Origin: Candidatus Gastranaerophilales bacterium
GTDB lineage: Bacteria > Cyanobacteriota > Vampirovibrionia > Gastranaerophilales > Gastranaerophilaceae
Reading direction: 5' to 3'
Assembly (NCBI GenBank): GCA_944325515.1
Contig: CALVAO010000005.1
Coordinates: forward strand, 1 to 64,000
Length of the DNA stretch: 64,000 nucleotides
How positions within the stretch are numbered: the first letter of the stretch is position 1; every line of letters starts with the position of its first letter. This document shows, piece by piece, positions 34,864-43,045 of the stretch. The position numbers and the translations under genes were made by a program. The notes below the pieces were generated by a model. That model worked only from the letters and a program-made list of their open reading frames with translations. It made no database searches and was not told the origin of the DNA.

Positions 34864-37509
34864 TTATTTTAAATCATTTTCAACTTTGGCAAGAATTTCA
34901 TCCAGCTTAGATGCATCCTTTATACCGCCCTGTGCAAAATTAGGACGTCCGCCGCCATTTGCTCCTGTAAAGCGGGCAATTTCTCCAACAATTTTGCCGG
35001 CATTAACGCCCTTCTTGACAAACCCGTCGGTAGCTTTTGCGACAACCATTCTTTCATTTGCAAGAACAATTATGCATTCGCCTAATTTATTTGCTAACAT
35101 CTCAATACCTGCTTTGACTGCATCTGCATCAAAATTTTCAATTTTTGATATAAATAATTTTCCGCCTTCAATTTCTTGAGCTTTTGATACAAATGTTGCA
35201 AATTTGCTTCTCGCCATATCAGCTTTTGTTTGTTCCAACTCTTTTAAAAGCGCCTTATTTTCGTCCGCAAGCTTATCTATACGTTCAATGACCTCATCCG
35301 TATGAACTTTAAAACGAGCTTCCAGAACATTAGAAATTTCAGCTTTCTTATTCAAGTAATCAAGCGCAGCTTTTGATACAACAAGTTCTATCCTTCTTGT
35401 ACCTGCTGAAATTGCACCTTCTGATACAATTTTTACAAGTCTTAAATCACCTGTATTTCTTGCATGAGTTCCCGCACAAAACTCCATAGAAATAACATCG
35501 TGAGCTTTATTGTGCTGTCCTTTACATTTGTCTTCTCCGCATCCGCATTTTTGAGCTCCACCAATTGATACTACCCTTACTTCATCTTCATATTTCTCGC
35601 CAAATAAAGCCGTTGCACCCGTTAGTTTTGCCTCCTCTATTCCCATAACTTCCGTATGAACCGGAAGCTTTTCGGCAATCCATTCATTCATAATATCTTC
35701 TGTTTTTTGAATTTCATCCGGAGTCATCGCGCGTGAGAAAGTAAAATCAAATCTCATGCGGTTTTCTTCGACTTGAGAACCTGCTTGATGTACTTCATCA
35801 CCCAGAACTTTAATCAATGCTGCCTGTAAAAGGTGAGCGGAAGTGTGATGAACTCTGATTTCTTCACGGCGTGCTAAATCAATTTGAGCGGTAACCTCAT
35901 CTCCAATATTGATTTCACCATTAACCATCTGACATCTGTGTACAAATAGATGATTTACTTTAAATGTAGTTAACACTTCTAATTTCAAATTATCATTAAA
36001 GATTACACCGCTGTCACCGACCTGTCCGCCGCATTCTGCGTAAAACGGAGTCTTATCAAGGACTACATCAACAAAACCTTCACCTTCTATTGTTGCGAGA
36101 ATTTTTGCCCTACATTCGTTTTCTTCATAACCGGCAAAATCTGTTGAACCTACTTCGTCTTCTACTTTTGCATATTTAATATCGCCTGTTACGGAAATCT
36201 TAGCTGCAGCGGCTTTTGCACGGTCTTTCTGTTCCTGCATAGCAGCCTTAAATCCTTCTTCATCAACTTTTAATCCGTTTTCTGAAGCGATTTCTTTTGT
36301 TAATTCAAACGGGAAGCCGTACGTATCATAGAGCTTAAACGCACTTTCTCCGTCTATATCTTTTTTGTCCGCAATAAACTCATCAAGCATTTTATATCCT
36401 CTATCAAGAGTTTTTGCAAATCTTTCTTCTTCCTTCTTAATTACATCAATAACTTTTGCTTTGTTTTTAACAAGTTCCGGATATGCTTCACCGTACATAT
36501 CAACTACCGTATCAACGAGCTTGTATAGAAACGGTAATTCCATGCCTAATATTTTTCCGTGGCGGAGAGCACGTCTTAAAATCATTCTTAGTACATAGCT
36601 TCTGCCTTCATTTCCCGGGATTACACCGTCTGAAATAAGGAAAGTTACACATCTTGCATGGTCAGTGATTATTCTTAAAGAAATATCTGTTTTTTCGGAT
36701 TTTTTATAAGCAACACCGCTCATTTCCGAAACTTTATCTAAAATAGGCTTCAAAAGGTCTGTTTCAAAAGTTGAAGCAACTCCCTGACAAACCATTGTAA
36801 TACGTTCTAAGCCCATACCCGTATCAACATTTTTCTTTTCTAACGGGGATTGGTTGCCTTCTTCGTCTTGATAAAGTTCAGTAAATACAAGGTTCCAAAT
36901 CTCAACCCATCTGTCGCATTCACATGTATCAATACCGCAATTATCAGAGCATTTGTACTGTTCGCCTAAATCATAATGGATTTCAGAGCAGGGACCGCAT
37001 GAACCGGATGCCCCCGGAGGTCCCCAGAAATTATCTTTTTTACCTTTTCTTTTTATTCTCTCTGCCGGAACTCCGATACTTCTCCAGATATCATAAGCTT
37101 CGTCATCCGTTTCAAAAATGGTAATCCAGAGTCTGTCCTTATCAAGTTTAAGAATTTCAGTTACAAATTCCCACGCCCACGGTATAACTTCTTTTTTATA
37201 ATAATCTCCGAAAGAAAAATTTCCCAGCATTTCAAAGAAAGTATGATGTCTTGGAGTTCTACCAACGTTTTCAATATCCGAATCTTTCCCGCCTGCTCTG
37301 GCACATTTCTGGCAAGAAGTTGCTCTTGCAGGCTCATAAGGACATTTTTGAATTCCTAAAAATATCGGCAGAAACTGCAGCATGCCGGCAGTTGTTAATA
37401 AAACTGTCGGGTTATCCGGCACAAGACTAGAACTTTCTACAATTGTATGCTGATGTTTATCTTTAAAATAATCTAAATATAATTTTCTGATTTCATTTCC
37501 AGTTAACAT
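34864..37509 (-). CDS. alaS: Alanyl-tRNA synthetase
   Basis: The 881-residue class II synthetase is complete: catalytic core (NPTVLLTTAGMLQFLPIFLG near the start, the GNFSFGDYYK motif), editing domain with HHTSAHLLQ and the distal CAGTH zinc residues, and C-Ala domain with NGGGRPNFAQGG. The ATG at 37509 with GAAGGGA is chosen over an in-frame TTG at 37524. An unusual Cys-rich insert (KCGCGEDKCKGQ) lies just before the ISMEFCAGTH motif of the editing site and may add a metal site. Regular length for bacteria. Confidence 0.96.
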   Translation of the reverse strand: MLTGNEIRKLYLDYFKDKHQHTIVESSSLVPDNPTVLLTTAGMLQFLPIFLGIQKCPYEPARATSCQKCARAGGKDSDIENVGRTPRHHTFFEMLGNFSFGDYYKKEVIPWAWEFVTEILKLDKDRLWITIFETDDEAYDIWRSIGVPAERIKRKGKKDNFWGPPGASGSCGPCSEIHYDLGEQYKCSDNCGIDTCECDRWVEIWNLVFTELYQDEEGNQSPLEKKNVDTGMGLERITMVCQGVASTFETDLLKPILDKVSEMSGVAYKKSEKTDISLRIITDHARCVTFLISDGVIPGNEGRSYVLRMILRRALRHGKILGMELPFLYKLVDTVVDMYGEAYPELVKNKAKVIDVIKKEEERFAKTLDRGYKMLDEFIADKKDIDGESAFKLYDTYGFPFELTKEIASENGLKVDEEGFKAAMQEQKDRAKAAAAKISVTGDIKYAKVEDEVGSTDFAGYEENECRAKILATIEGEGFVDVVLDKTPFYAECGGQVGDSGVIFNDNLKLEVLTTFKVNHLFVHRCQMVNGEINIGDEVTAQIDLARREEIRVHHTSAHLLQAALIKVLGDEVHQAGSQVEENRMRFDFTFSRAMTPDEIQKTEDIMNEWIAEKLPVHTEVMGIEEAKLTGATALFGEKYEDEVRVVSIGGAQKCGCGEDKCKGQHNKAHDVISMEFCAGTHARNTGDLRLVKIVSEGAISAGTRRIELVVSKAALDYLNKKAEISNVLEARFKVHTDEVIERIDKLADENKALLKELEQTKADMARSKFATFVSKAQEIEGGKLFISKIENFDADAVKAGIEMLANKLGECIIVLANERMVVAKATDGFVKKGVNAGKIVGEIARFTGANGGGRPNFAQGGIKDASKLDEILAKVENDLK

Positions 37510-37554
37510 AATTAATCCCTTCAAATATATTACTAAATTAATTATATCTCAAAA

Positions 37555-37587
37555 AAAAGCGGGTTGGAAAAATTCCAACCCGCTTTT
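37555..37587 (-). terminator. Terminator after the rubrerythrin gene
   Basis: A perfect 15-bp stem (37555-37569 with 37573-37587). Read leftward it ends in a run of eight T, a strong Rho-independent terminator. Confidence 0.9.
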
Positions 37588-37603
37588 AAATCTCAATTAA
37601 ATC

Positions 37604-38149
37604 TTATTTTCCAAAATATCTTGCAAGCAACCCATCAAAGCCGCGTCCGTGGCGTGCTTCATCTTTTGCCATTTCGTGAACTGTATCGTGAATAGCATCA
37701 AGACCTAAAGCTTTTGCTTTTTTAGCAATTTCCATTTTTCCGGAGCAAGCACCGAATTCTGCTTCTGCACGTAATTCAAGGTTTTTCTTTGTTGAATTTG
37801 TAACAACTTCGCCTAACAATTCAGCAAATCTTGATGCATGGTCTGCTTCTTCAAAAGCATATCTCTTAAATGCTTCTGCAATTTCCGGATAACCTTCTCT
37901 GTCAGCCTGTCTAGCCATTGCAATATACATACCGACTTCTGTGCATTCGCCCATAAAGTTTGCTCTCAAACCTTCAAGAATTTCAGCATCAACATCTTTA
38001 GCAACACCAATTCTGTGTTCATCTGCATAATTCTTTTCACCTTCTGCCATCAAAATAAAAGCTTCTTTTCCGGCACCGCAAACAGGGCATTTTTCTGGAG
38101 CTTCGCCTTCTGCTGTATAACCGCATACTTTACATACGTATTTTGCCAT
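37604..38149 (-). CDS. Reverse rubrerythrin (rubredoxin domain first)
   Basis: The 181-residue protein has an N-terminal rubredoxin-like CxxC pair (CKVCG at 6-10 and CPVCG at 21-25). A ferritin-like diiron four-helix domain follows, with [18 protein letters not shown] and [10 protein letters not shown] supplying the Glu/His ligands. This domain order is that of reverse rubrerythrins, which reduce hydrogen peroxide and oxygen in anaerobes. The protein supports an anaerobic lifestyle. The gene is monocistronic, with a strong terminator. Confidence 0.93.
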   Translation of the reverse strand: MAKYVCKVCGYTAEGEAPEKCPVCGAGKEAFILMAEGEKNYADEHRIGVAKDVDAEILEGLRANFMGECTEVGMYIAMARQADREGYPEIAEAFKRYAFEEADHASRFAELLGEVVTNSTKKNLELRAEAEFGACSGKMEIAKKAKALGLDAIHDTVHEMAKDEARHGRGFDGLLARYFGK

Positions 38150-38258
38150 AATTAATTCCTTTCATTTACATAAGTTCTTCTTCTCTAACAGAGGCATTAT
38201 AGCACGTATGCTCATGCTATTCAATTGTAATTACAACAAAATGAGAACAAATATTCTA

Positions 38259-38996
38259 TTATTGATAAATAACTTTAAAGTTATTTTCAAAAATAGACCC
38301 TGCACAACCTGTACCACGTCCTACTTCCGTTTCATTACAGGCATAATATCCGCTACTTGTATATTTGTATTCTTCATTATCATAAATCCAAGCAAAAGTA
38401 GAACTACCCATAGGAATAACTTGTCCACTTCTATCCAAACGGAAAAGGAACAAGTCTTTACCAAGTACATTGGGTTTATTTTTTGTACCATTGATATCTA
38501 TCAATATATTACCCAAATTTCCTTTAAAAGAGCCTTTCCTCCCTTGATTTGCAGCATCAACATTTTCTCTATTAAAATTTGCGACAGTAAAAAGAAGCTC
38601 TATATTATCAGCAAATATAAATTTTATAGGATATCTAGCTACCATAGCACTGGCAGAAGCTTTATCATAATATTGTGCTGTAGGATTCCACCAAGTACTC
38701 CTATCTGTTGTATCTATTGAACTGCCTTGAATATATGCACTGAGTTTTTCAATATATTCATTCGCATCAGTAGTTCCATCGCCGACATGGCTTATACGAA
38801 GTAAGTCATTTATTTCTTCATCGTGCATCATTTGTTCATTAGCATTTTCTAAGGTTGAAACTACTTTGGATAATGTCGGTCCTATTTTTGCAGTACCAGC
38901 ATTTTGCACAAGAGCCGGAGCCGTTAATGCTGCAACAACGCCTATAATACCTAATGTGATTAAAACTTCCGCTAACGTAAATCCAGATTCTTTCAT
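38259..38996 (-). CDS. Type IV pilin/pseudopilin-like protein (paralogue of the one at 23205)
   Basis: The 245-residue protein has prepilin leader MKESG, cut before FTLAEVLITLGIIGVVAALT. The first ~55 mature residues are almost identical to the paralogue at 23205 although the DNA differs at many synonymous sites. The C-terminal ACNETEVGRGTGCAGSIFEN motif is also shared, while the middle domain has diverged. AGGAGAG is the ribosome site. The region upstream (39023-39343) is a palindrome-bounded cassette that may affect expression. Probably a pseudopilin or minor pilin. Confidence 0.88.
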   Translation of the reverse strand: MKESGFTLAEVLITLGIIGVVAALTAPALVQNAGTAKIGPTLSKVVSTLENANEQMMHDEEINDLLRISHVGDGTTDANEYIEKLSAYIQGSSIDTTDRSTWWNPTAQYYDKASASAMVARYPIKFIFADNIELLFTVANFNRENVDAANQGRKGSFKGNLGNILIDINGTKNKPNVLGKDLFLFRLDRSGQVIPMGSSTFAWIYDNEEYKYTSSGYYACNETEVGRGTGCAGSIFENNFKVIYQ

Positions 38997-39022
38997 ATTT
39001 TTGCTCTCCTATTTAAGTTTCT

Positions 39023-39343
39023 AATGTAACACAATAGGTATTGTGTTACATTGAGAGTGCATTTTGGGGCGGTCATTAAGTAATAGTGCTTGTTTTAAAG
39101 TTTTATAAATTAAAAAAATTTTCGAATAATTTAAAAGATATAACCAAAACGCTCAAATACAGATTAACACTAGAAAACAACCTGTATTTATAAATTCTTT
39201 TAACAATCACCCCACCCCAGCCCTCCCCGTCCAAGGAGGGCGTTTGCGCCATATTTAATGTTGAATTTCAAATTTAAGTTGCAAAACCCCTGTAAAATAT
39301 GATATTATAACACAATGTAACACAATACCTATTGTGTTACATT
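39023..39343. mobile_element. 321-bp cassette bounded by 30-bp palindromic sites
   Basis: Each end is a 14-base arm AATGTAACACAATA and its perfect reverse complement around a 2-base core. The core is GG at the left site and CC at the right, making the two sites exact reverse complements of each other. Both are followed by GAGAGT on their right side. The inside is AT-rich apart from one GC-rich REP-like copy. The arms match those at 1889-1918 and 2311-2340. It lies directly upstream of a pseudopilin gene. It could be an invertible segment, a MITE or a pair of operators. Confidence 0.55.
39208..39242 (-). repeat. GC-rich REP-like dispersed repeat, copy C
   Basis: On the leftward strand it reads CGCCCTCCTTGGACGGGGAG, then GGCTGGGGTGGGG. 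It has the same stem and CTGGGG tail as copies A, B and D, and lies inside the cassette at 39023-39343. Confidence 0.6.
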
Positions 39344-39617
39344 GAGAGTTAAAATCTCACTATTTTTTGCTCGTTATACAAGAATCACAAGATGGGGTGG
39401 ACATTTTAATCCAACCCATCAATAACTTTATTTAGATATTAAGTTTTCAGAAAAAATATTTCTTGAAGTTTTGCTACATGATGAACTGTAATACTTAATT
39501 TAATAGTTTTTATTCCAATATCAAAAAGCTAACCACTTGTATAAATTAGACCATTACTTGATTTATATATTTATCATCCTTTAGTTGTTTATATGATTAA
39601 AATTAAGCAAATTTACA

Positions 39618-39647
39618 TTGACAGAGCGGTAAATAGTAACATATAAT
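39618..39647 (+). promoter_or_regulatory. Consensus sigma-70 promoter driving a leaderless helicase gene
   Basis: Perfect TTGACA (39618-39623), 18-bp spacer, perfect TATAAT (39642-39647). The ATG begins seven bases after the -10 ends, at the expected transcription start. Confidence 0.8.
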
Positions 39648-39653
39648 CAGTCT

Positions 39654-41663
39654 ATGGAAAGATTTGATTTTTCTAATCCAACTGAAACACTAAAAACGCT
39701 GACTTCTGAAAATATAAACTACAGGGATTTGCAAGAAACGGCTGAGAAACTTATGTCGTCGCTTTCTGCTATGCATGTAAATCAAGACGGAAGAAGATAT
39801 CAGTCAATAACACAATGCATACTTGATTGTTTGAAAAGAATCTACGGGTTTAAATCAGCCGAATGGATTTCTGAAAACAAGTTAACTTATGAACTTAAAT
39901 TAGGAGAAAAACCTATAAGCTTTAAGCGGATTAATTCTAATCAAGAACTCTGCTTGTACAACATTGTAAATTTTGACCAGATAGATTTTTCAAAAGAAAT
40001 TGAATATGCTGATGAATACGAAGTTATAAAACATGCAACACCGCAAATAAAACATGAAGAAGAAAATGATAACACCTTTTCTAATGTTTTAACTTTGCTG
40101 CAAAATGGTGAAAATGTATTTTTAACAGGTTTTGCTGGAACAGGAAAAAGTTACATTCTAAATAAATTAAAAGAAAAACTAAAGAAAAAACTTACAATTA
40201 CAAGTACAACAGGTATTGCTGCTGTAAATGTAAAAGGGCAGACTCTTCATTCCTGGGCGGGAGTCGGACTTTGCAGAAATACGATATCTAACACAGTTGA
40301 AAAAATCAGAGGTCGTAAAACCCAGCTTAATCAGATTTTGAAATGTAAAATTCTTGCAGTTGATGAGATTTCAATGCTTAATATTGAGGCTTTTGAATAC
40401 ATAAATGAGGTTTTGAAAGCTTTAAGAGAGAATGACAAACCTTTTGGCGGAATACAGGTTCTTTTTATTGGTGATTTTTTTCAGCTTCCTCCTGTTGAAA
40501 ATAATACAGAGAGTTCTCTGGCTGCAGAACGGCGATATTGTTTTGATTCTCCTCTATGGGAAGAATTTAATTTGAAAAATGTTATCTTAAAAAAGAATTA
40601 TCGCCAAAATGAAGAAAATTTTATAACAGCGCTTGCGCATATGAGAGAAAATTGTCTTGACGCGGCTGATATTAAACTACTAAATGGAAGATGTACAGAT
40701 CTTGACACTTATGAAACAGATATACTACACATATTCTCTACAAATGAAGAAGCTAACAGGTATAACAATATAAAATTTAATATGATAGAAGAACCTATCC
40801 GAATTTTTACTGCTGAAGACGGTGTATACAGAGGTACTAAACTTGTATCAGAAAACTTAACCGAAAGTGAAAATTATATTCTTGAAATCTTTTCAAAAAA
40901 CTGCCGTGCAGAAAAAGATATTCCTCTCAAGCTCGGAGCAAAGGTCATGCTTCTTATAAATATGGATTTTAATAAAGGGCTGATAAACGGAGCATGCGGA
41001 TTTATCCAGCAGTTTTATGAAAACAGTATAGAAATAAAATTTGATAATGGTGTGACAGCATCAATTCCGCGTCATAAATTTGAATATTATTATAATGACA
41101 GGGTTGTAGCAGAAAGAATGCAGTATCCGCTTAGACTGGCATACGGAATAACAATACACAAATCACAGGGAATGACTTTAGATAAGCTTGTTGTAGATTG
41201 TTCGAGAATTTTTGAAAGAGGACAGGCATATGTTGCCATGAGCCGCGTTAAGACTTTAGACGGATTGTTTATTAAAAACTTTGAGCCGCAAAAAGTGCTG
41301 GTAGATTCCAGAGTAGCAGATTTTTACGAAAAGCTGGAAGAAACAAAAAATGTTGAATTAGTCAGTAAACCATTAGAAGATACAGGGAAATTCACCGGAA
41401 ACGCGGAAGAAACTGTTTTGGACTGTATAAAAGAATTCAGCGGTTTATACGGCAAAAGCGGATTTTGTAAAATTTTAACAGGCAGCAGGCAGATAAAAGC
41501 AAACGGCTATAATGATAATGTTGTCGGTTCAGAATATTTTGGGGCTTTAGAAGGATACAGCCAGAAGGCGGTTGGAGACATTATAGAAGAACTGGCAGCG
41601 GATAATAAAATTGAAATAAAAAAGATAAGCTTTGGACGTCCGGTTTTGTGTGCAAAAAACTAG
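39654..41663 (+). CDS. PIF1-type SF1B helicase with C-terminal RQC-like winged helix
   Basis: The 669-residue protein has a ~145-residue N-terminal domain, then the helicase core. Walker A is GFAGTGKS (159-166), Walker B is LAVDEIS (to 240). FIGDFFQLPPV, the KNYRQNEENF motif and the late AYGITIHKSQGMTLD, with YVAMSRV, follow. The C-terminal ~85 residues (SGLYGKSGFCKILTGSRQIK, then EGYSQKAVGDII) resemble the RQC winged-helix of RecQ. PIF1-like enzymes unwind DNA 5' to 3', including G-quadruplexes and R-loops. The gene stands alone with a strong consensus promoter and appears leaderless. Confidence 0.85.
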   Translation: MERFDFSNPTETLKTLTSENINYRDLQETAEKLMSSLSAMHVNQDGRRYQSITQCILDCLKRIYGFKSAEWISENKLTYELKLGEKPISFKRINSNQELCLYNIVNFDQIDFSKEIEYADEYEVIKHATPQIKHEEENDNTFSNVLTLLQNGENVFLTGFAGTGKSYILNKLKEKLKKKLTITSTTGIAAVNVKGQTLHSWAGVGLCRNTISNTVEKIRGRKTQLNQILKCKILAVDEISMLNIEAFEYINEVLKALRENDKPFGGIQVLFIGDFFQLPPVENNTESSLAAERRYCFDSPLWEEFNLKNVILKKNYRQNEENFITALAHMRENCLDAADIKLLNGRCTDLDTYETDILHIFSTNEEANRYNNIKFNMIEEPIRIFTAEDGVYRGTKLVSENLTESENYILEIFSKNCRAEKDIPLKLGAKVMLLINMDFNKGLINGACGFIQQFYENSIEIKFDNGVTASIPRHKFEYYYNDRVVAERMQYPLRLAYGITIHKSQGMTLDKLVVDCSRIFERGQAYVAMSRVKTLDGLFIKNFEPQKVLVDSRVADFYEKLEETKNVELVSKPLEDTGKFTGNAEETVLDCIKEFSGLYGKSGFCKILTGSRQIKANGYNDNVVGSEYFGALEGYSQKAVGDIIEELAADNKIEIKKISFGRPVLCAKN

Positions 41664-41766
41664 ACCGCGTTCTTTCAATGTTAATAATTTTTGTAATTTT
41701 GATTAGATAAAGAAAGTATTATCTGGAGCTTTTAATTATTCTTTGAATTACTATTTGTGATTGAAC

Positions 41767-42477
41767 TTAATTACTTTTACCGGCTCTATAACCGCAATAT
41801 GCAAATATGAACGGAAGCAATCTTTCAAAATGCAGTTTATCCGCACACGGGAATTTTGCAAGAACCAGAACACCCAATGCATCATCAATATTTATCAAGC
41901 AATCTTTCAATGTTAATTTTCTGTCCGGCTGTTTATCATGCGGATCGCATATTAGGTTAGAAACTGAAGCTGCACCATACATCCCGACAATCAAAGCTCC
42001 TGCTATAGATAAAATTTTCCCCGGAATATTATTAAAATTTTTGCTGGACTCACATAATTTCAAAACACCTGCAACAAGCCAAGTAGGTATTGATGCATTA
42101 AGAAATTGAAAAAGCCCTTCTTTTATTTTGTTTTCATTTGTTTTTTTGTTTTCCCCTATCATACCAGCACAAACACCGCCTGTTACGGATGCTCCGGAAA
42201 GCAGAATAATTTCTTTAAGTCCGTATTCCAGTTTCATTGGATTTTTTATCTTTTGTTTCTTCATCATAAAAATCATAGGAATAACAGTACCTGCAATAGC
42301 TCCGATACCAGCTTTCAGCTTATCTGTATTTGTGATTTTCCTTTCATAAGCACGATGTCTGTTTGCCACAAGCGGTGTTACGACATTCTGCTGGTTTTTA
42401 AAACGTCTGTCACCATACTCGGGGTAAGAATCTAATCGTTCAAGACTGGGATATCTGCTATTAATACTGTAATTCAT
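41767..42477 (-). CDS. Multi-pass membrane protein of unknown function
   Basis: The 236-residue protein has a polar ~55-residue N-terminal tail (MNYSINSRYPSLERLDSYPE) and about four hydrophobic segments (AGIGAIAGTVIPMIFMM, ILLSGASVTGGVCAGMI, ILSIAGALIVGMYGAAS and one near the C-terminus). ATG 42477 is chosen because GGACGGAAG precedes it; an upstream in-frame start at 42525 falls inside the promoter. It is divergent from another small membrane protein gene at 42620. No family recognised. Confidence 0.75.
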   Translation of the reverse strand: MNYSINSRYPSLERLDSYPEYGDRRFKNQQNVVTPLVANRHRAYERKITNTDKLKAGIGAIAGTVIPMIFMMKKQKIKNPMKLEYGLKEIILLSGASVTGGVCAGMIGENKKTNENKIKEGLFQFLNASIPTWLVAGVLKLCESSKNFNNIPGKILSIAGALIVGMYGAASVSNLICDPHDKQPDRKLTLKDCLINIDDALGVLVLAKFPCADKLHFERLLPFIFAYCGYRAGKSN

Positions 42478-42487
42478 ACTTCCGTCC

Positions 42488-42530
42488 ACCACTTGGATTA
42501 TAACGTACTTATTCAGCTTTAGCAAGTGGT
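42488..42530 (-). promoter_or_regulatory. Promoter with flanking inverted repeat (possible operator)
   Basis: Read leftward: TTGCTA (42520-42525), 17-bp spacer, TATAAT (42497-42502). The inverted repeat ACCACTTG (42488-42495) and CAAGTGGT (42523-42530) brackets the promoter. Three TGTAA boxes at a 10-bp period (42537, 42547 and 42557) follow on the + strand, toward the divergent gene. Confidence 0.5.
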
Positions 42531-42619
42531 ATAAATTGTAAAAATTTGTAAATTACTGTAATTTATTAAGCAATTTTCTAAAGACTTTCGTTTTAGAAAA
42601 GGTAAAAGGAGTGTGTACT

Positions 42620-42997
42620 ATGGCTGCATCTGCAAAAGTATCAAAACAACTCGATAATAATTATGTTCAAATTGATATAACATCAAAAAATATGAAGCCC
42701 AAATATTATAAAGTGCCTGTCAAAAAAGCCGATTACTTTGTAAATGAATATAAAAAACAAAGTAAAAATATTTCCATAGTTACAAATACTGTTTTTGTCG
42801 GTTCAATCCTTGCGGGCGTTTTAGCGACAAGCTTTTTTACAAAAAAATTGGGAACACTTTCAAAATTCTTTCTTAATTCTGTCGGAGGTGTAATTGGTGC
42901 AGCAATTGGTACATATGGAACTACGAAATATACAGAAAACCAACAAAATAAACTTCTAAAAGATACTAATGCGCAGGAAATATACTACTTAGGTTAG
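42620..42997 (+). CDS. Small membrane protein of unknown function
   Basis: The 125-residue protein has a polar N-terminus, then two hydrophobic segments (VTNTVFVGSILAGVLATSFF and FFLNSVGGVIGAAIGTYGTT) and a charged tail. AAAGGAG lies eight bases before the ATG at 42620, which is preferred to an in-frame GTG at 42611. Its upstream region carries three TGTAA boxes at a 10-bp period and a TAAAG element, recalling the sigma-28-type promoters, but lacks a GCCG box. Similar in plan to the 100-residue protein at 48684. Unknown function. Confidence 0.7.
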   Translation: MAASAKVSKQLDNNYVQIDITSKNMKPKYYKVPVKKADYFVNEYKKQSKNISIVTNTVFVGSILAGVLATSFFTKKLGTLSKFFLNSVGGVIGAAIGTYGTTKYTENQQNKLLKDTNAQEIYYLG

Positions 42998-43045
42998 AAT
43001 AATATTTTATTGATATTTATTTTACCCTATTTACCCTATTTACCC

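Larger units (their letters stand above)
38997..39653. other. 657-bp intergenic region with palindrome-bounded cassette
   Basis: From left to right it holds the pseudopilin ribosome site, the two 30-bp palindromes (39023-39052 and 39314-39343), REP-like copy C (39208-39242), then about 270 bp (39344-39617) in which I see no gene or clear signal, and finally the consensus promoter of the helicase gene. Confidence 0.7.

Noticed and set aside
38208-38720. 170-codon frame antisense to the second pseudopilin
   Set aside because: The opposite strand encodes a clear prepilin with leader and conserved C-terminus.
39087-39120. TAAAGTTT inside the second cassette as a sigma-28 promoter
   Set aside because: No GCCG-type -10 follows at 11 bp; a TTCGAATAA sequence lies 17 bp away, which is the wrong spacing.
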